From positions 1 to 12,809 of the forward strand of contig JASMME010000018.1 of assembly GCA_030748365.1 (NCBI GenBank): a stretch of DNA of 12,809 nucleotides, written 5' to 3'. Numbering within the stretch: the first letter of the stretch is position 1; each line of letters opens with the position of its first letter. Position numbers and translations under genes: made by a program. This DNA is from Lutibacter sp. Its GTDB lineage: Bacteria; Bacteroidota; Bacteroidia; Flavobacteriales; Flavobacteriaceae. The notes below the pieces were generated by a model. The model was not told where the DNA came from, did no database searches, and saw only the letters and a list, made by a program, of their open reading frames with translations. Of this stretch, positions 12,561 through 12,809 are shown piece by piece.

Positions 12561-12809
12561 CCACGTCACCAGACTTGAGATAGATTTAAACGCCGTCGAA
12601 AACAATCTTCGTTGTTTAAAATCCAGGCTGAAAGAATCCACCCGTGTGATGGCGGTGGTCAAGGCCTTTGCTTATGGATCGAGCGCTGCCGGAATGGCTA
12701 CTTTCCTACAGGACAAGGTTGATTATTTTGCCGTTGCCTATACCCCAGAGGGAATGGCGCTTAGGGCTGCCGGTATTGAGCAGCCAATCATGGTATTGCA
12801 CCCGCATAA
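12550..12809 (+). CDS. alr: Alanine racemase, N-terminal fragment
   Basis: The first 86 codons of a PLP-dependent alanine racemase, cut by the window edge. The start [20 protein letters not shown] matches the family's opening strand-helix (x-x-EIDLxAIxxN), and [16 protein letters not shown] (residues 33-48) is the cofactor-binding site, with Lys38 as the residue that forms the Schiff base with [11 protein letters not shown] is a common Bacteroidota variant of KANAYGHG. After it, [19 protein letters not shown] and PIMVLHP follow the TIM-barrel pattern. It makes D-alanine for peptidoglycan. The ATG lies inside tdk, 11 bases of overlap in a different frame, so translation is likely coupled to tdk. 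Nothing can be said about the C-terminal domain or whether it is fused to another. Confidence 0.93.
   Translation, partial: MKNNHVTRLEIDLNAVENNLRCLKSRLKESTRVMAVVKAFAYGSSAAGMATFLQDKVDYFAVAYTPEGMALRAAGIEQPIMVLHPH

Overview
The window looks like ordinary core chromosome from a member of the Bacteroidota, most likely a marine-type Flavobacteriaceae. The evidence is the single-chain glycyl-tRNA synthetase, the DUF3575-like outer-membrane proteins, the ComF / Ig-like lipoprotein pair, a thymidine kinase beginning MFLENTVNH, and several promoter boxes matching the Bacteroidota -7 consensus TAnnTTTG with no Shine-Dalgarno sequences. There are no transposases, phage genes, tRNAs, rRNAs, CRISPR arrays or toxin/defence genes, and I find no evidence of a new multi-gene system. 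The interest lies in uncharacterised envelope proteins and in small regulatory DNA structures.

Layout. Bases 1-158 are the 3' end of a TatD-family metal-dependent DNase. At 220-3609 (+) is a 1129-residue secreted, probably outer-membrane protein of unknown function. At 3752-4321 and 4391-4900 (+) lie two tandem paralogous small barrel-like outer-membrane proteins. A strong GC hairpin at 4905-4940 separates them from the convergent glyS gene (4995-6542, -). Upstream of glyS on the same strand is a membrane-anchored coiled-coil protein (6653-7573, -), with its own terminator between the two. Divergent from it are comF (7734-8420, +) and an Ig-like lipoprotein (8487-10088, +). A DinB-superfamily protein (10127-10582, -) converges on the lipoprotein gene and diverges from an ArsC/Spx-family protein (10699-11052, +); a 41-nt near-perfect inverted repeat sits in their shared upstream region. 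A 232-residue protein of unknown function (11126-11824, -) diverges from tdk (11955-12560, +), which overlaps the start of alr (12550 onward, cut by the window edge).

How the genes relate. Most are independent housekeeping or envelope units. tdk and alr overlap by 11 bases and are probably translationally coupled. comF and the lipoprotein are adjacent but the lipoprotein has a candidate promoter of its own. Three of the proteins (the 1129-aa protein and the two paralogs) appear to be destined for the outer membrane and one is a lipoprotein, so about half of the coding capacity serves the cell envelope. No stretch over 300 bases lacks a gene.
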